Below are positions 23,756 through 32,735 of a DNA stretch of 39,970 bases, piece after piece. The notes beneath the pieces are model-generated. The model was not told the DNA's origin and made no database searches. It saw only the letters and a program-made list of their open reading frames with translations. The DNA lies in contig JACRAF010000066.1 of assembly GCA_016213505.1 (NCBI GenBank), positions 1 through 39,970 on the forward strand, read 5' to 3'. The stretch is from Devosia nanyangense. Its GTDB lineage: Bacteria > Pseudomonadota > Alphaproteobacteria > Rhizobiales > Devosiaceae. Numbering within the stretch: the first letter of the stretch is position 1; each line of letters opens with the position of its first letter. Both the position numbers and the translations under genes were made by a program.

Positions 23756-25738
23756 TTGTCGGAAAAGCTCATCTGGCTCTCTGTGGTGGTCGCCCTCTAC
23801 TGGGCGTTCTGCCTCTATGTCGGGGTGGCGACCGCGGCCGTCTCCCGCGACGCGAAGAGCTTTTTCCTGGCCGACCGCAACTTGCCCGCATGGGTCTTCG
23901 TGCTCGTCGCCACCGGCGTTTCATTCTCCGGTTGGATCTTCCTCGGGCATCCCGACCTGATCGCCCGCGAGGGGTTTCCCTTTGCCGAGGCAGCGCTGGG
24001 TGCGGTGACCATCGCCCTCGCGGGGGTCTTCGTGGTCAAGCGCCAGTGGATGCTCTCGCGCCGCTACGGCTATGTGACGCCGGCGGAAATGTTGGGCGAG
24101 TATTTCGGCAGCGAGTTGCTACGCATCCTCGTGGTGGTGATCGCGCTATGCTTTGCCGTGCCCTTCATTGGGCTGCAGCTCTCGGTTGCGGGGAGCATCG
24201 TTTCCCAGCTTACCGATGGTCTCGTCGACCCGATCGTTGCCATGTGGGTGCTGAGCGGGGTGGTCTTCGTCTACGTGGCATTCGGCGGCATGAAGGCCGC
24301 CGCCTATGCCGGCGCTCTGCAGGCGCTGCTGCTCGCGGCGGGGATCGCCGGGGCAGGTGCACTGGCTTACTGGAAGGCCGGAGGCTTCGGACCGTTCGTC
24401 GAGCTGCTGGGAACGCTACAGGCCTCGAACCCCATTGGGGCCGTTGGCTCTGCCGGCGCACCGATGTCGCTGTTCGAGATCCCTGGTGTCGTGCAATTCA
24501 CGCGCGGACTCGGCATAGAGAACCCTGTCGGCGGCGCGTGGACCAGCGCGATGATCCTGAGCTACTGCCTGGCCCTGATGGGTTTGCAGCTTTCGCCGGC
24601 TTTCTCGATGCTGGTCTTTTCCACGCGTAGCCCAAAGGCCTTCGCGCCGCAGCAGACCTGGGCTGCGGCCGGCGTGATGGGTGGGTTGCTGGTGCTGTTC
24701 CCGGTGGCGCAGGCCGTGGTGGTCAGTACCGGCGCTGCGGGGCACCCCGCTGGGGGCGTTGTCGCGACGTTGATCGCGTCGCTCGGTGCCACCGCGCCTT
24801 GGTTCTCGGCGCTCCTCACAGTCGCGACCCTCGCAGCTGTGCAGGGGATCGCCGCCCTCTATGCGTCGGCGACCAGCACAATGCTCGTGCGCGATCTTTA
24901 CCGGCGCTACCTGCATCCCGATCTTGACGTCGAAGGTCAGCGCTACTATGCGCGCATCGCTATGGCGATGCTGTTCGTGGTGACCCTGCTCGTCGCCAGT
25001 TTCGCCCCCGAGGCGCAGGCCCTGTTGGGGGGCCTGTCGCTGGGTTTCGGAGCGCAGTTGCTGCCGGTGTTCGCGGCGCTCCTCTGGTTGCCCTGGATCA
25101 CCCCGGCGGGCGCGGTCACGGGTCTCGCCGCCGGCATGCTCGCGGTGATTTTCACCGACAGGTACGGCATCGCCCTAGCGAGCTTCTTCGGCCTCGACTT
25201 GCCATGGGGCCGCTGGCCCTGGACCATCCACTCGGCCGGCTGGGGGCTTGCAGCCAACATCGCGTCCAGCCTCGTCATCTCGCTCATCAGCCAGCGGAGC
25301 GAGGATCGGACACGCCGTCGGCCCTATCACGATTTCCTCGTCTCCCATGCCGGGCTGCCGGCAAACCGCCACACGTTGCGGCCGGTTGCGTGGGCAGCCG
25401 CGTTGGCCTGGTTCTTCTTTGCGGTTGGCCCGGGCGCAATGTTCGGCAACAGTGCATTCGGCGATCCCCGCGGCGGAGTGAATACCTGGCTGCTGGGGGT
25501 TCCATCGCTCTGGGCCTGGCAGGTGATGTGGTGGGCACTCGGCGTCCTGTTTGTCTGGTTCCTTGCCAATCGCATGGGCATGTCGACGCGTCCCGCAGAA
25601 CGCATTGAACTGTTGCCGCGCTCGCAGCGCCCGGCCTCAGTGGCCAGCTTCGCCGGCTCGGCGGTGGCGCGCCGATGGTTCTGGATTCTCCTTGCCGCCG
25701 GCGGTGCCGCAATCTTCGCCAAATGGCTCCTCGCCTGA
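23756..25738 (+). CDS. Sodium:solute symporter family transporter
   Basis: The product is 660 residues from a TTG with AAGAGGAG just before it. It has about 13-14 membrane spans. SSF hallmarks include an early F.L..R.LPAW...ATGVSFSGW stretch, R-Y-G-Y-V-T-P-A-E-M-L-G-E-Y-F, and A-A-V-Q-G-I-A-A-L-Y-A-S-A-T-S-T-M. The family imports sugars, carboxylates, proline and others with sodium. The 50 or so extra residues at the C-terminus hold one more span, and no histidine kinase module follows. Having a second importer next to an ABC system suggests uptake of a related compound or export/retention of an intermediate. Confidence 0.85.
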   Translation: MSEKLIWLSVVVALYWAFCLYVGVATAAVSRDAKSFFLADRNLPAWVFVLVATGVSFSGWIFLGHPDLIAREGFPFAEAALGAVTIALAGVFVVKRQWMLSRRYGYVTPAEMLGEYFGSELLRILVVVIALCFAVPFIGLQLSVAGSIVSQLTDGLVDPIVAMWVLSGVVFVYVAFGGMKAAAYAGALQALLLAAGIAGAGALAYWKAGGFGPFVELLGTLQASNPIGAVGSAGAPMSLFEIPGVVQFTRGLGIENPVGGAWTSAMILSYCLALMGLQLSPAFSMLVFSTRSPKAFAPQQTWAAAGVMGGLLVLFPVAQAVVVSTGAAGHPAGGVVATLIASLGATAPWFSALLTVATLAAVQGIAALYASATSTMLVRDLYRRYLHPDLDVEGQRYYARIAMAMLFVVTLLVASFAPEAQALLGGLSLGFGAQLLPVFAALLWLPWITPAGAVTGLAAGMLAVIFTDRYGIALASFFGLDLPWGRWPWTIHSAGWGLAANIASSLVISLISQRSEDRTRRRPYHDFLVSHAGLPANRHTLRPVAWAAALAWFFFAVGPGAMFGNSAFGDPRGGVNTWLLGVPSLWAWQVMWWALGVLFVWFLANRMGMSTRPAERIELLPRSQRPASVASFAGSAVARRWFWILLAAGGAAIFAKWLLA

Positions 25739-25774
25739 TCCCGCACGCGCAATCGAACTCCAGGAACCTCTGCC

Positions 25775-26932
25775 ATGAACCTTTTTACCTTCTCGACAGC
25801 CAAGACCATCGTTTTCGGCGACGGGGCGAGCGCCGATATCGGCAATCTTGCCAGGCGGTACCTGGGCAGCCGGGTAATGCTGGTGACCGATCCAGGCATC
25901 GTGCGGCTCGGGCTGCATGAGGCTGCGCTCACTGCGCTCGCAGAGGCCGGCGTCACCGTGACTGTCTACTCGGATGTCGAGGCAGATCCGCCCGAAGCCG
26001 TGGTGCGCGCCGCAGCTGATGCCGCGCTCCAGAACGAAGTCGAGGCGGTGATCGGCTTCGGCGGCGGCTCCTCGCTGGACGTTGCCAAGCTGGTAGCGCT
26101 GCTGGCCGTGGGACGGGAGGAACTCAGCCAGATCTACGGCGTCGGCAAGGCGCAGTGGCCGCGCCTGCCGTTGATGCTGGTGCCCACGACCGCCGGCACC
26201 GGGTCGGAGGTCACGCCGATCGCCATCGTCACTACTGGCACCGCCGAAAAGATGGGCGTCGTCTCCCCAATACTCTTGCCCGACGTCGCGCTGCTCGATC
26301 CGCGCCTGACCTATGGCCTGCCGCCGCACGTGACGGCCGCCACTGGCATCGACGCCATGGTGCACGCGATCGAGGCCTACGCGTCGGCGAGCGCCAACAA
26401 CAATCCGATTTCCCGCACCCTGGCGCGCGAGGCCCTGCGGCTGATAGGGCCGGCGCTGGAACGCGCAGTCAAGGAAGGCGACCACGCCGCGCGTGCCGAC
26501 ATGCTTCTGGGCTCGATGCTCGCGGGGCAGGCCTTCGCCAATTCGCCGGTCGCGGCGGTGCATGCGCTGGCCTATCCGATCGGCGGCCACTTCAACGTGC
26601 CGCACGGGCTCTCCAACGCGCTGGTGCTACCGCACGTGCTGCGCTTCAACGCGGTGACAGCCGCACCCGTCTACGCAGAATTGGCGCTGCTGGTGTTTCC
26701 TGCGCTCGGAACGGGAGTCGGAGCGCAGGCACTGGCCCAAGGCTTTGCTGAGGAGTTGGCGAGCCTGTCGAACCGTTGTGGATTGCCGCAGCGGCTGCGC
26801 GACGTCGGCATCCCCGAGACTGCGCTCGAACTCATGGCGCGGGACGCGATGAAGCAGACCCGGCTGTTGGTGAACAATCCGAGGCCAGTTGCAGAGGCGG
26901 ATGCTTTGGCGATCTATCGCGCCGCCTTCTAG
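25775..26932 (+). CDS. Iron-containing alcohol dehydrogenase
   Basis: The product is 385 residues, the usual length. GGGSSLD (97-102) binds the cofactor diphosphate, TTAGTGSEVTP (138-148) is the family signature, and the metal ligands D193, H197, H263 and H277 are in their expected contexts (TGIDAMVHAIEAY; AVHALAYPIGGHFNVPHGLS). It would oxidise an alcohol to an aldehyde or ketone with NAD(P). The aldehyde dehydrogenase gene follows, so the two probably act in sequence on the imported compound. The GGAACC before the ATG is a modest site. Confidence 0.9.
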   Translation: MNLFTFSTAKTIVFGDGASADIGNLARRYLGSRVMLVTDPGIVRLGLHEAALTALAEAGVTVTVYSDVEADPPEAVVRAAADAALQNEVEAVIGFGGGSSLDVAKLVALLAVGREELSQIYGVGKAQWPRLPLMLVPTTAGTGSEVTPIAIVTTGTAEKMGVVSPILLPDVALLDPRLTYGLPPHVTAATGIDAMVHAIEAYASASANNNPISRTLAREALRLIGPALERAVKEGDHAARADMLLGSMLAGQAFANSPVAAVHALAYPIGGHFNVPHGLSNALVLPHVLRFNAVTAAPVYAELALLVFPALGTGVGAQALAQGFAEELASLSNRCGLPQRLRDVGIPETALELMARDAMKQTRLLVNNPRPVAEADALAIYRAAF

Positions 26933-27000
26933 CGGCGTCCGGAAACAAGAAAAGGAACCGGTGCCGACATGGTCGGGCCGGAGGAAGCAGGGAGAACGGC

Positions 27001-28449
27001 ATGCAAGCCTTCAAGAAGTTCATGCGTGAGGCCAATTTGATTGCTGGGGTATGGCGTGGCGCCCGTAGCGGCAAGACCTTCGAAGTCAACAACCCGGCCA
27101 CCGGCGAGATCATCGGCACCGTGCCCGACGCCGACGGCGAGGATACGCGTGAGGCCATCGCGGCCGCGCAGGAGGCGTTCCTTTCCTGGCGCAAGACTAC
27201 CGCGGCCCAGCGCGCAGCTATCATGCGCAAGCTGGCCGCTGCCCTCGAAGCCAACAAGGAAGATCTTGCACGGCTGCTGACGACGGAGCAGGGCAAGTCG
27301 CTGACCGAGGCCCGCGCCGAGATCTCCGGCAGCGCCAACTACGTGTTGTGGTTCTCGGAGGAAGCCCGCAGGATCTATGGCGATACCGTTCCTTCGCCCT
27401 GGTCCGAGCGGCGTATTCTTGTGCTCAAGGAACCAGTGGGCGTGGTCGGGGCGATCACTCCCTGGAACTTCCCCTCGCTGATGCTGTCGCGCAAGATCGG
27501 CGCCGCGCTCGCGGCTGGCTGCACCGTGGTCGCCAAACCCGCGAGCCAGACGCCCTATTCGGCGCTGGCCTGGGGCCTGATGGCCGAGGAGGCCGGCCTG
27601 CCGCCCGGCGTCATCAACATCGTCACTGGCGATGCGCGCAAGATCGGCAAGGAGCTGACCGAGAACCCAGTGGTCAAGAAGATCACCTTCACCGGCTCTA
27701 CCGGAGTCGGCAAGGCGCTGGTCGCGCAGGCCGCCGGCACCATGAAGCGCGTGTCGATGGAGCTGGGCGGCAACGCGCCCTTCATTGTCTTCGACGACGC
27801 CGATATCGACGCGGCGGTGGCGGGCGCCATCCAGTCCAAGTTTCGCAATTCCGGCCAGACCTGCGTCTGCGTTAACCGCTTTCTCGTGCAGTCCGGCATC
27901 CATGATGCCTTCGTCGAGAAGCTCGGTGCGGCCATCGCCGAGCTCAAGGTCGGCAACGGGCTGGAGGAGGGAACGGATCAGGGGCCACTGATCGATGTCA
28001 AGGGGGTGGAAAAGGTCGAGGAACATGTCGTCGACGCGGTCGGGCAGGGTGCCCATGTCGTCGCCGGCGGGCGGCGGCACACGTTGGGTGGGAGCTTCTT
28101 CGAGCCAACCCTTATCGTCGGCGTTACCCCCTCGATGAAGGTCGCGCGTGAGGAGACCTTTGGTCCGGTGGCGGCGGTCTTCCGGTTCGAACGTGAGGAG
28201 GAGGCTATCGCGATGGCCAATGACACCGAATTCGGCCTCGCCGCCTATGCCTATACGCGCGATCTCGGCCGTACCTTCCGGGTCCTCGAGGGGCTCGAGT
28301 ACGGGCAGGTCGGCATCAATGCCGGCGTTATCACCACCGAAGTCGCGCCGTTCGGCGGGGTCAAGGAATCCGGCATGGGAAGCGAAGGCTCGAAGTACGG
28401 AGTTGAGGAGTACCTCAACGTCAAATACGGCTGCATTGGCATCGCCTAG
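27001..28449 (+). CDS. Aldehyde dehydrogenase, succinate-semialdehyde dehydrogenase-like
   Basis: The product is 482 residues. Catalytic C288 lies in GQTCVCVNR and E254 in MELGGNAPF; TPWNFP and KPASQTPYSAL mark the cofactor site, and FTGSTGVGK the Rossmann turn. The CVCVNR context is that of GabD-type enzymes. It would oxidise the aldehyde from the preceding alcohol dehydrogenase to an acid; the exact substrate is not fixed by sequence. ATG 27001 was chosen because GGAGGAAGCAGGGAGAA lies just before it; the frame is open further upstream, but that part overlaps the previous gene and is unlike the family. Confidence 0.9.
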   Translation: MQAFKKFMREANLIAGVWRGARSGKTFEVNNPATGEIIGTVPDADGEDTREAIAAAQEAFLSWRKTTAAQRAAIMRKLAAALEANKEDLARLLTTEQGKSLTEARAEISGSANYVLWFSEEARRIYGDTVPSPWSERRILVLKEPVGVVGAITPWNFPSLMLSRKIGAALAAGCTVVAKPASQTPYSALAWGLMAEEAGLPPGVINIVTGDARKIGKELTENPVVKKITFTGSTGVGKALVAQAAGTMKRVSMELGGNAPFIVFDDADIDAAVAGAIQSKFRNSGQTCVCVNRFLVQSGIHDAFVEKLGAAIAELKVGNGLEEGTDQGPLIDVKGVEKVEEHVVDAVGQGAHVVAGGRRHTLGGSFFEPTLIVGVTPSMKVAREETFGPVAAVFRFEREEEAIAMANDTEFGLAAYAYTRDLGRTFRVLEGLEYGQVGINAGVITTEVAPFGGVKESGMGSEGSKYGVEEYLNVKYGCIGIA

Positions 28450-28468
28450 CAGACGCTGGCGTGGCGCC

Positions 28469-28488
28469 CCCGCCCTGGCTAGGGCGGG
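28469..28488 (+). terminator. Likely terminator hairpin after the ABC-opsin-dehydrogenase array
   Basis: CCCGCCCT-GGCT-AGGGCGGG is a perfect 8-bp stem with a 4-base loop, 20 bases after the aldehyde dehydrogenase stop. AATAA follows rather than a long T-run. It is well placed to end the transcript that begins near 14450. Confidence 0.6.
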
Positions 28489-28696
28489 AATAACCGGGTT
28501 GTTTGTCGGAGGTTTCCTACGCACCACGTCCGAATGGCCACACTTTGAAAAAGTCGCCGTGATAGGCGTTACCTCGGTTGCCGGACATCGTGCGGAACTA
28601 GGTTCCAGAAGCTCGATCTGGACGGAAGCATTTCGCGCGAGGCGTGTCCTGTTGCCACGTGATGAGCAAATCCGTTTCAGCGCTCCGTGAGGGAGA

Positions 28697-28960
28697 ATGG
28701 GGCTGCGGAAGGGTAAGATTGCCTCGACGCCTACCGATATTGCGGCTGAGCTTACGAAGACGCCGGCATGCGAGCGCGTGGTGTTCGAGACGGGCCGGAT
28801 GGCGCCGATGCTCTACCGCGGCCTGGCTGAGCTTGGTGTCACTGTCGTATGCATCGAGAGCCGACAGGGCCCATCAGGCACTGAAGTCGCTAGCGACGCA
28901 CAAGACCGACCGTAATGATGCTCGAAGGCTGGCCCAGGCGACCGTAAGGATGTCCGTTTG
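28697..28960 (+). pseudogene. IS110-type transposase fragment, frameshifted
   Basis: From 28697 one frame gives GLRKGKIASTPTDIAAELTK, then CERVVFETGRMAPMLYRGLA and a VTVVCIESRQ end: the N-terminal DEDD region of IS110-type transposases. One extra G near 28868 shifts the frame; after it the homology resumes as ALKSLATHKTDRNDARRLAQ. The remaining two-thirds of the transposase and any element ends are missing. The scar lies between the two large transport clusters, just before the LacI-controlled promoter. Confidence 0.75.
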
Positions 28961-29032
28961 GCCTAGGTCTGCGGCGCTAGGGAACCTCGCGTTCCGTTGC
29001 TGTACCAGGACACGCGCCAGGTGAAGATCCTC

Positions 29033-29085
29033 TTGACGGGCGCCAAGCTGCGTGTGCTATGAGAACCTTCTCAGAGAACGTTCTC
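29033..29085 (+). promoter_or_regulatory. Promoter with two adjacent LacI-type operators
   Basis: TTGACG (29033-29038) pairs with TGCTAT (16-base spacer) or TATGAG (19). GAGAACCTTCTC (29061-29072) and GAGAACGTTCTC (29074-29085) follow in tandem, centred 13 bases apart; the second is a perfect 12-bp palindrome with the central CG usual for LacI-family sites, and the first differs at the centre. They overlap or follow the -10, so binding would block transcription. The regulator is probably the LacI protein at 34041-35087. Confidence 0.6.
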
Positions 29086-29089
29086 ATCA

Positions 29090-30685
29090 ATGGACGACTT
29101 GAGGCGTGTGGGGGAGACCACATTGATTGCCACGGTACACGACGCTGCCTCGACCGCAGCGGATCAGAGGATTGCGGCCTTGTCGGCAACGGGCTTACGC
29201 AAGGCCTATGGAGCTACGGTCGCTCTTGCGCAGGCAGATATCACCCTCAACGCGGGGACGGTGCATGCATTGCTTGGCGAGAATGGCGCTGGAAAGTCGA
29301 CCCTTGTCCGGATTTTGACAGGGGCCGCGGTTCCAGACGCGGGAGAAATCGTCCTTCACGGCCAAAGGTATGCGCCGCGTAACCTGATTCAGGCACGCGC
29401 CCAGGGAGTGGCGACGGCATTTCAGGAGCTGAGCCTGGTCCCCAATCTGTCGGTGGCGCAAAACCTGCTATTGCCGACCTTGCCGCGAGGACCGATTGGG
29501 CTGGTGTCGTCGCGTCGTGCAAGAGAGGCCGGAGCGGCGATCCTTGCACGGCACGGCATGGAGCGCATCGACCCGACGGCGGAGGTCGGGCTGCTGCCCC
29601 TGGCCGAACGTCAGCGGATAGAGATTGTCCGCGCCATCGAGAATGCTGGTCGCGTTCTGATCCTAGATGAACCCACCGCTTCTCTAGCCGAGACCGAGTG
29701 GTTGTTTGAGCGGATTCGCATGGTCACGGCCAAAGGCGTAGCCGTTCTATACATCTCGCACCGCCTGGCTGAAGTGCGAGAAATATGTGGCGAGGCGACC
29801 GTGCTTCGCAATGGGAACTCGATAGCATCGGTGAGCCTGGAAGAGGCGACCGACGAAGACATCTTCGAAATGATGGTTGGTCGCAGGCTGGACCGCACCA
29901 GCCGCCACCGGACGTCGCTTGCTCAGACGGCGGGTCCCACTCGTCTCTCGGTGAAGGGACTTGGAGGGCACGGGCTCAGCGACATCTCCTTTGACCTCCG
30001 GCCCGGTGAGGTACTCGGTTTGGCTGCCTTGGAAGGTCAGGGACAGCGCGCATTGTTTCGCATGTTGGCGGGAATCGAGAAGGCAGAGCGTGGTGAGACT
30101 GCCATCGACGGAATGGCAGCAAATCTGTCGAGCCCGCGTAGAGCGCTAAGGATCGGAAGCGGAGTCGCTTACCTTCCGGAAGAGCGCAAGACTGAGGGCG
30201 TTCTCGCGGGGCTGTCCGCCGCCACGAACGTCGTTCTTCCAATTATGTCCGCAGCAGCTTTCGCCGCTGTGATCACGCCGCAGGCGGAGCTGAGCGCAGC
30301 CCGACCCGCCAGCGGGAAGGTGGAGATGAACGCGCGATACCTCTCTTTTGCGATCGGGGACCTGTCGGGTGGCAATCAGCAGAAGGCTCTTGTTGCACGC
30401 ACCTTGGCGACTGCCGCCAAGACCCTCTTGCTCCACGATCCCACCCGAGGGGTCGACGTCGGCACCAAACAATCCATTTATGCTGCAATCCGCTCCTTCG
30501 CGGCCGAGGGCGGCGCCGTACTGTTCTATTCCTCGGAACTAGCTGAGATCGTGCAATTGGCGGACCGCTGTCTGGTTCTGTACGGCGGGCGGATCTCCCA
30601 AACATTTGAGGGTGAAGCGATCGCCGAGCAAGCGCTGGTCGCCGCAATTTTGGGCCACGCGCCAAGCGCCAGAGCGCGGGCATGA
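29090..30685 (+). CDS. Double ATPase subunit of a second sugar-type ABC importer
   Basis: The product is 531 residues if started at ATG 29090. That ATG has no ribosome site, whereas TTG 29123 has GGGGGAG about 7 bases upstream and may be the true start (520 residues). First half: GENGAGKST (63-71), LPLAERQ in place of the signature, Walker B LILDEPTASL. Second half: degenerate GLAALEGQGQ, canonical LSGGNQQKA, LLLHDPTRGVD. The length is normal for RbsA/MglA, unlike the extended ATPase of the first cluster. It heads the operon ATPase-permease-permease-binding protein. Confidence 0.9.
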   Translation: MDDLRRVGETTLIATVHDAASTAADQRIAALSATGLRKAYGATVALAQADITLNAGTVHALLGENGAGKSTLVRILTGAAVPDAGEIVLHGQRYAPRNLIQARAQGVATAFQELSLVPNLSVAQNLLLPTLPRGPIGLVSSRRAREAGAAILARHGMERIDPTAEVGLLPLAERQRIEIVRAIENAGRVLILDEPTASLAETEWLFERIRMVTAKGVAVLYISHRLAEVREICGEATVLRNGNSIASVSLEEATDEDIFEMMVGRRLDRTSRHRTSLAQTAGPTRLSVKGLGGHGLSDISFDLRPGEVLGLAALEGQGQRALFRMLAGIEKAERGETAIDGMAANLSSPRRALRIGSGVAYLPEERKTEGVLAGLSAATNVVLPIMSAAAFAAVITPQAELSAARPASGKVEMNARYLSFAIGDLSGGNQQKALVARTLATAAKTLLLHDPTRGVDVGTKQSIYAAIRSFAAEGGAVLFYSSELAEIVQLADRCLVLYGGRISQTFEGEAIAEQALVAAILGHAPSARARA

Positions 30686-31671
30686 TGAACGAAGCAATTC
30701 AGTTCAAAGCTCCTCCGGCATGGCAAACCGCGCTAGCAAGGGTGACACGAGGGGCGGGTTTGATAGTCGGGATCTACGTTGTCCTCTACGCTCTCTACGT
30801 CTATCAGCAGCCTCGTGCGCTGTCCGCCTCGGCGATTGCCGCCTTATTCAACAACTCAGCACCTCTGGCGCTGGCAGCAGCTGGACAGGCGCTGGTTGTT
30901 ATCAGTCGGGGCTTTGACCTTTCGGTCGCCGGCGTGATCTCGCTCTGCAATGTGACTTTGGCAGTTTATCCGATGGCTGGTCCGGGCGGAGCTCTGATTT
31001 CGGTCCTGATCTGCATGGCGATTGGACTTTTGGTCGGGGCGGTAAACGGCTTGTTGGTGGCCGTACTGCGCATGCAGTCCATTGCCGCGACGCTCGCGAC
31101 CATGATCATCTGCCAGGGCATCGCCCTCGTCATTCTAAAGGCACCAGGTGGCACCGTAGCCGACTGGATAGCTGACGAAATGACGGGCCGTCTATGGAAC
31201 GCAATTCCGGTCTCGGGGCTGGTCGTCGCGATAGTGGTCGCGGTCTGGTTGCTGATCCGTCGAACGAATTTCGGGATGGCAATCTATGCGATCGGCGCCG
31301 ACGAGCAGTCGGCCAGTCTCTCGGGCATGGACACGACCCGCGTTCGCTTCCTGACTTACGCACTTGCCGGTGTCGTCTACGGTTTGGCGGGCTTCATGCT
31401 GAGCGCTCAGACAGCGACGGGCAACCCCACCGCGGGCACGCCATTGTTGATGCTTTCTTTCGCCGCCGTCGCCCTCGGCGGAACGTCGTTGGCAGGAGGG
31501 CGGGGTGGGCTATTCGCCTCTGTAATGGGGGCCGCCGTCCTGATGCTCCTGCAGAAGGTGCTGTTCTCAAGCGGCGTGTCGTCCTTCTACACGGGCGTGT
31601 TCCAAGGCGCAGCCCTGATCCTGGCAGTCGTCCTTAGCGGCGTGTTGTCCCGTATTGGAGAGGCGAAGTGA
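30682..31671 (+). CDS. ABC importer permease (RbsC-type)
   Basis: The product is 329 residues with about eight to ten membrane spans. ISRGFDLSVAGVISLCNVTL, YAIGADEQSASLSGMDTTRV and ALGGTSLAGGRGGLFASVMG are the conserved family segments. The start overlaps the ATPase stop (ATGA). It pairs with the next gene product to form the channel, and the length is normal for the family. Confidence 0.9.
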   Translation: MMNEAIQFKAPPAWQTALARVTRGAGLIVGIYVVLYALYVYQQPRALSASAIAALFNNSAPLALAAAGQALVVISRGFDLSVAGVISLCNVTLAVYPMAGPGGALISVLICMAIGLLVGAVNGLLVAVLRMQSIAATLATMIICQGIALVILKAPGGTVADWIADEMTGRLWNAIPVSGLVVAIVVAVWLLIRRTNFGMAIYAIGADEQSASLSGMDTTRVRFLTYALAGVVYGLAGFMLSAQTATGNPTAGTPLLMLSFAAVALGGTSLAGGRGGLFASVMGAAVLMLLQKVLFSSGVSSFYTGVFQGAALILAVVLSGVLSRIGEAK

Positions 31672-32693
31672 CGATGACCAATGATCTCCGTCAGGCGGAC
31701 ACGCGCTTTGCCCAGGCTGGCGATACGCGAACTAGCGCTAAGGTCAGTCGCGAAACGATAAGTGCCGCAACTGTTGCGGTCTTGTGCGTACTGCTTTTGG
31801 TCGGAGCCCGGTTTGTCAGCCCTGCCCTTGGGTCCTGGTCGCAGGTGGAAACCGTACTCATCCTCGGATTCTTCCTGGTGGTGCTTTCCTTCGGTCAGGG
31901 CTTGGTCATCCTCTCTGGCGGCTTGGACTTGTCGCTACCTGGGACGATCACCCTGGGTGGCATTCTGGCGACCGGTTGGGTTGGCACCAGCGACCCAGCC
32001 GCTTGGTACTTGCTTCCGGTTGTTCTGGCCGCCTGTGGCGTAGTCGGACTCATTTCGGCGCTGGGCATCATCTGGCTGCGCGTGCCGCCCTTCATCATGA
32101 CTATGGCCATGTCGATTATCGTGGCCTCCGCTCTGCTGGGCTACACGAACGGGAGCCCGCGCGGCGCGGCGCCCTATGTTGCCGTCGCTCTGATGAAAGG
32201 CCACGTGCTCGGAATGCCCGTGCCTGTCGTCGTACTGATCTGCTTTGTCGTGCTCGGCTGGTTGTTTCAAAGCCGGTCGGTCTTTGGTCGCTATGTTTAC
32301 GCGGTTGGCACCAACGTCGAAGCGGCCCGGATCGCCGGCGTACCGGTCACCTTCAGCCGGATACTGCCCTATGTCGTCAGTGCGATGTGCGCCGGCTTCG
32401 TTGGTATCGCTCTCGTGGGGTACTCGAGCGGAGCGACCCTGCGGATGGGCGACGACTATCTTCTACCCTCGATCGCCGCAGTGGTGATCGGTGGGTCTTC
32501 AATTCTAGGCGGACGCGGGACGTATCTGGGCAGCGTTGGCGGAGCAATCCTCCTAACGACGCTCGGCACGATCATTTCCGCACTCGGCTTTGAATTCGGA
32601 CTTCGAACGATCATCGAGGGTTCGATCGTGCTCGTCGCCCTGCTTCTGCTGCGCGAGGAGCTTTTCAAGAAGCTGTGGAGCATCCGGCGGTGA
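31668..32693 (+). CDS. ABC importer permease (RbsC-type)
   Basis: The product is 341 residues. VILSGGLDLSLPGTITLGGI, YAVGTNVEAARIAGVPVTFS and IGGSSILGGRGTYLGSVGGA are typical of RbsC-type subunits. The GTG at 31668 overlaps the previous stop (GTGA); an ATG at 31674 is an alternative. It would form a heterodimeric channel with the 30682 product. The hydrophilic first 35 residues are slightly longer than usual. Confidence 0.9.
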   Translation: MTMTNDLRQADTRFAQAGDTRTSAKVSRETISAATVAVLCVLLLVGARFVSPALGSWSQVETVLILGFFLVVLSFGQGLVILSGGLDLSLPGTITLGGILATGWVGTSDPAAWYLLPVVLAACGVVGLISALGIIWLRVPPFIMTMAMSIIVASALLGYTNGSPRGAAPYVAVALMKGHVLGMPVPVVVLICFVVLGWLFQSRSVFGRYVYAVGTNVEAARIAGVPVTFSRILPYVVSAMCAGFVGIALVGYSSGATLRMGDDYLLPSIAAVVIGGSSILGGRGTYLGSVGGAILLTTLGTIISALGFEFGLRTIIEGSIVLVALLLLREELFKKLWSIRR

Positions 32694-32735
32694 CCGGAGC
32701 GCCTACAGAAACAATCCCCAAGGAGGAGACTACCT

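Noticed and set aside
26776..27000. Upstream extension of the aldehyde dehydrogenase frame by 75 codons
   Set aside because: It overlaps the alcohol dehydrogenase gene, has no aldehyde dehydrogenase similarity, and ATG 27001 has a strong ribosome site.
26929..28527. A 532-codon open frame antisense to the aldehyde dehydrogenase gene
   Set aside because: The plus-strand frame encodes a complete enzyme with all catalytic residues; the antisense frame has no motifs and arises from high GC.
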